64,000 nucleotides of DNA from Enterocloster hominis (ex Liu et al. 2021) (lineage in GTDB: Bacteria; Bacillota; Clostridia; Lachnospirales; Lachnospiraceae): positions 62,001-126,000 of the forward strand of contig JACRTJ010000016.1 in NCBI GenBank assembly GCA_014385265.1, given 5' to 3'. The notes below the pieces were generated by a model that worked only from the letters and a program-made list of their open reading frames with translations, did no database searches and had not been told where the DNA came from. Made by a program: the position numbers and the translations under genes. Positions 62,222-64,000 of this stretch are shown piece after piece (the stretch's first letter is position 1; each line of letters opens with the position of its first letter).

Positions 62222-63625
62222 GTGTACAGAGAAAAAATAGACAAATTTATCGACGCCCATAAAACAGAAATGCTGGAGGATATCGCGGAGCTTTGTAAGA
62301 TCGACAGCACCAAGGATTCCTACCGGGCAGGAAGGCCCTACGGAGACGGCTGCTTTGAGGCCCTGGGCGCAGCGCTCCACATTGCAGAATGCTACGGATT
62401 TTCCATCAACAACTACGACAACTATGTGGGAACGGTGGATCTGAACGATAAGGAAAAGCAGTTGGATATCTTAGCCCATCTGGACATCGTTCCGGCGGGA
62501 GACGGATGGACGGTGACAGAGCCCTTTGTACCGGTGGTAAAGGATGGAAAGATCTATGGCCGCGGAACTGCCGACGATAAGGGTCCGGCCATCGCAGCCC
62601 TCTACGCCATGCGCGCTGTGAAGGAGCTGGGGATCCCGGTGAAGAAGAACGTGCGTCTGATCCTGGGAACTGATGAGGAGTGCGGCAGCTCCGATATCCG
62701 CCACTATTACAGTGTGGAGGAGGAGGCCCCCATGACCTTCTCTCCGGACGCCAGCTTCCCGGTGATCAACATTGAAAAGGGCAGCCTCCACGGCCAGTTC
62801 ACGGCGGAGTTTGAAAAGAGCCAGGCCCTTCCCAGAATGGTATCCTTTAAGAGCGGCACCAAGTCCAACGTGGTTCCCTCCAAGGCGGAGGCCTTATTTG
62901 AGGGACTGGACGGCTCCGATACAGAGGCCTTTGCCCATACCTTAGAGGCCGAGCTGGGGATCCGCTTTGACGTGACCTCTGAGGGCGGCTATATGAAGAT
63001 CGAGGCCTTTGGGGAAAACGGCCATGCTTCCACCCCCTGGAAGGGGAAAAACGCCCTGACAGGACTTCTTGCACTGATCGAAAAGCTGGAGCTGGCGGAG
63101 TGCGGACAGGTGGAAAAGATCCGTGCCCTGAATAAGCTGATGCCCCACGGCGACTGGTTCGGAAAGAACCTGGGGATCGCCATGGAGGACGAGGAATCCG
63201 GCCAGCTGACCCTGACCTTCAGCATGCTGGAGATCACGGAGACCAGCCTTTCCGGTGATTTTGACAGCCGCTGCCCCATCTGCTCCAATGAGGAGAATAC
63301 CTTAAAGCCGGCGAAGGCGGCCATGGCCGGGTACGGGATCTCTTTAAACAATGATTCCATGAACCCGCCCCACCACGTTCCCGGAGATTCCCAGTTTGTC
63401 CAGACGCTCCTTAAGAGCTATGAGATGTACACGGGAAGAAAGGGAGAGTGCATCGCCATCGGAGGCGGAACGTATGTCCACCACTTAAAGAACGGAGTTG
63501 CTTTCGGCGCGGCCATGCCGGAAACAGAAAATAACATGCACGGTCCCGACGAGTTTGCGGTGATCGATGAGCTTTTAATGAGCGCGAAGATCTTTGCGCA
63601 GGTGATTACTGAATTATGCTGCTAG
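62222..63625 (+). CDS. M20-family Mn-dependent dipeptidase (PepV/Sapep-like)
   Basis: A 467-residue metal-dependent dipeptidase. Metal and catalytic motifs are LAHLDIVPAGDGW (about 81-93), GRGTADDKGP (about 117-126) with the bridging aspartate, GTDEECGSSD (about 148-157) with the catalytic glutamate, and SPDASFPVI. The insert/lid domain contains GHASTPWKGKNA. It cleaves dipeptides in the cytoplasm. The start is a GTG at 62222, with GGAGG 7 bases upstream, 11 bases after the yqeY stop. Confidence 0.92.
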   Translation: MYREKIDKFIDAHKTEMLEDIAELCKIDSTKDSYRAGRPYGDGCFEALGAALHIAECYGFSINNYDNYVGTVDLNDKEKQLDILAHLDIVPAGDGWTVTEPFVPVVKDGKIYGRGTADDKGPAIAALYAMRAVKELGIPVKKNVRLILGTDEECGSSDIRHYYSVEEEAPMTFSPDASFPVINIEKGSLHGQFTAEFEKSQALPRMVSFKSGTKSNVVPSKAEALFEGLDGSDTEAFAHTLEAELGIRFDVTSEGGYMKIEAFGENGHASTPWKGKNALTGLLALIEKLELAECGQVEKIRALNKLMPHGDWFGKNLGIAMEDEESGQLTLTFSMLEITETSLSGDFDSRCPICSNEENTLKPAKAAMAGYGISLNNDSMNPPHHVPGDSQFVQTLLKSYEMYTGRKGECIAIGGGTYVHHLKNGVAFGAAMPETENNMHGPDEFAVIDELLMSAKIFAQVITELCC

Positions 63626-63635
63626 AATAGAATGT

Positions 63636-63671
63636 CCTGCCGGTAAGATACGTCTTCCGGCAGGCGTTTTT
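63636..63671 (+). terminator. Terminator after the dipeptidase gene
   Basis: An 8-bp stem (63636-63643 with 63657-63664) extended by AAGA/TCTT is followed by CGTTTTTG. Confidence 0.82.
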
Positions 63672-63710
63672 GCTTTCTGGGGGCTTTAATTGCGGGGAGG
63701 GGGAGCCAGT

Positions 63711-64000
63711 ATGGAAAAACGAAGATTTCATGAGCTGTTGGAGGCCCATTTAAGGGCCAGTGGATATACCAACTATGAATTTGCCAGGATCACGGGTATC
63801 AACCGGGTGAATATCCAGCGGTATCTGGCCGGAACGAGGCTGCCGGATCCGCAGATCTTTGAAGCGATCCGCCGGGAGCTGCGGCTGGGTGTCCGGGAGC
63901 ACCGGGAGCTGCAGGAGGCGTATTACCGGGCTATGGATGGAGACGACGTTTATTTTATGCGGTGCATGATCCGCCGGATGCTGGAGGAGGCGGGAAATAT
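63711..64000 (+). CDS. Helix-turn-helix protein, N-terminus only (cut by window edge)
   Basis: The first 96 residues of a protein start MEKRRFHELLEAHLRASG at 63711, with GGGAG 5 bases upstream, and run off the right edge. Residues 15-45 (SGYTNYEFARITGINRVNIQRYLAGTR) look like a Cro/C1-type helix-turn-helix. The rest is helical, very rich in Arg and Glu. Total length and role are unknown. Confidence 0.72.
   Translation, partial: MEKRRFHELLEAHLRASGYTNYEFARITGINRVNIQRYLAGTRLPDPQIFEAIRRELRLGVREHRELQEAYYRAMDGDDVYFMRCMIRRMLEEAGN

Overview
The window reads as chromosome from an anaerobic, spore-forming, butyrate-producing Firmicute, most likely a Lachnospiraceae (Clostridium cluster XIVa) relative. 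The reasons are the complete acetyl-CoA to butyrate gene set with a Roseburia-type butyryl-CoA:acetate CoA-transferase, the spore genes sigG and cotJABC, strong GGAGG-type ribosome binding sites throughout, and family assignments that are all clostridial. Base composition looks moderately GC-rich but was not computed. There is no rRNA, prophage, insertion sequence or CRISPR array. Two tRNA genes are present.

Layout. 1-6 kb: a two-component system cut by the left edge, a PLP aminotransferase, and a GtrA plus YfhO-type membrane glycosylation pair. 6-7.2 kb: a LysR regulator whose promoter is back-to-back with a promoter for a tiny 16-codon gene. 7.3-15 kb: butyrate formation, with but on the minus strand diverging from thl-crt-hbd, then bcd-etfB-etfA, ending in an eight-unit 20-bp repeat array and a terminator. 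15.4-21.7 kb: a PIN-PhoH ATPase, a metallo-hydrolase, a variant GAPDH, a secreted CAP-domain protein and the cotJ spore-coat operon. 21.9-30.3 kb: carAB, followed by a polar amino acid ABC transporter and an M20 amidohydrolase whose promoter carries ARG-box-like palindromes. 30.4-34.9 kb: mglBAC sugar transporter and a small anchored protein.

35-47.5 kb: a YoaK-like membrane protein, a C39-like protein, ptsI, a HAD phosphatase, a TrpR-like repressor, a MATE exporter with a hairpin and U-run right at its predicted transcript start, an M-box-like leader in front of mgtE, gltX, a UvrD-type helicase, cobO and a DUF1292 protein. 47.6-53.4 kb: tRNA-Pro and tRNA-Glu, gpmI, an unusual M28 peptidase and an orphan peptide-binding lipoprotein. 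53.5-55.9 kb: a minus-strand module of an XRE regulator, an ABC/OLD-like ATPase and a TOPRIM-like partner that is frameshifted; it resembles two-component phage-defence modules and is the best accessory island here. 56-64 kb: fructokinase, sigG, coaX diverging from coaBC, prfC, a YqeY protein, a PepV-like dipeptidase and the start of a helix-turn-helix protein.

The genes linked most clearly by function are Thl-Crt-Hbd-Bcd/EtfAB-But (two acetyl-CoA to butyrate, with electron bifurcation at the Bcd step), carAB beside a probable ArgR-controlled transporter, and coaX/coaBC for CoA synthesis. All assignments are from reading motifs and family resemblance; no database search was run.
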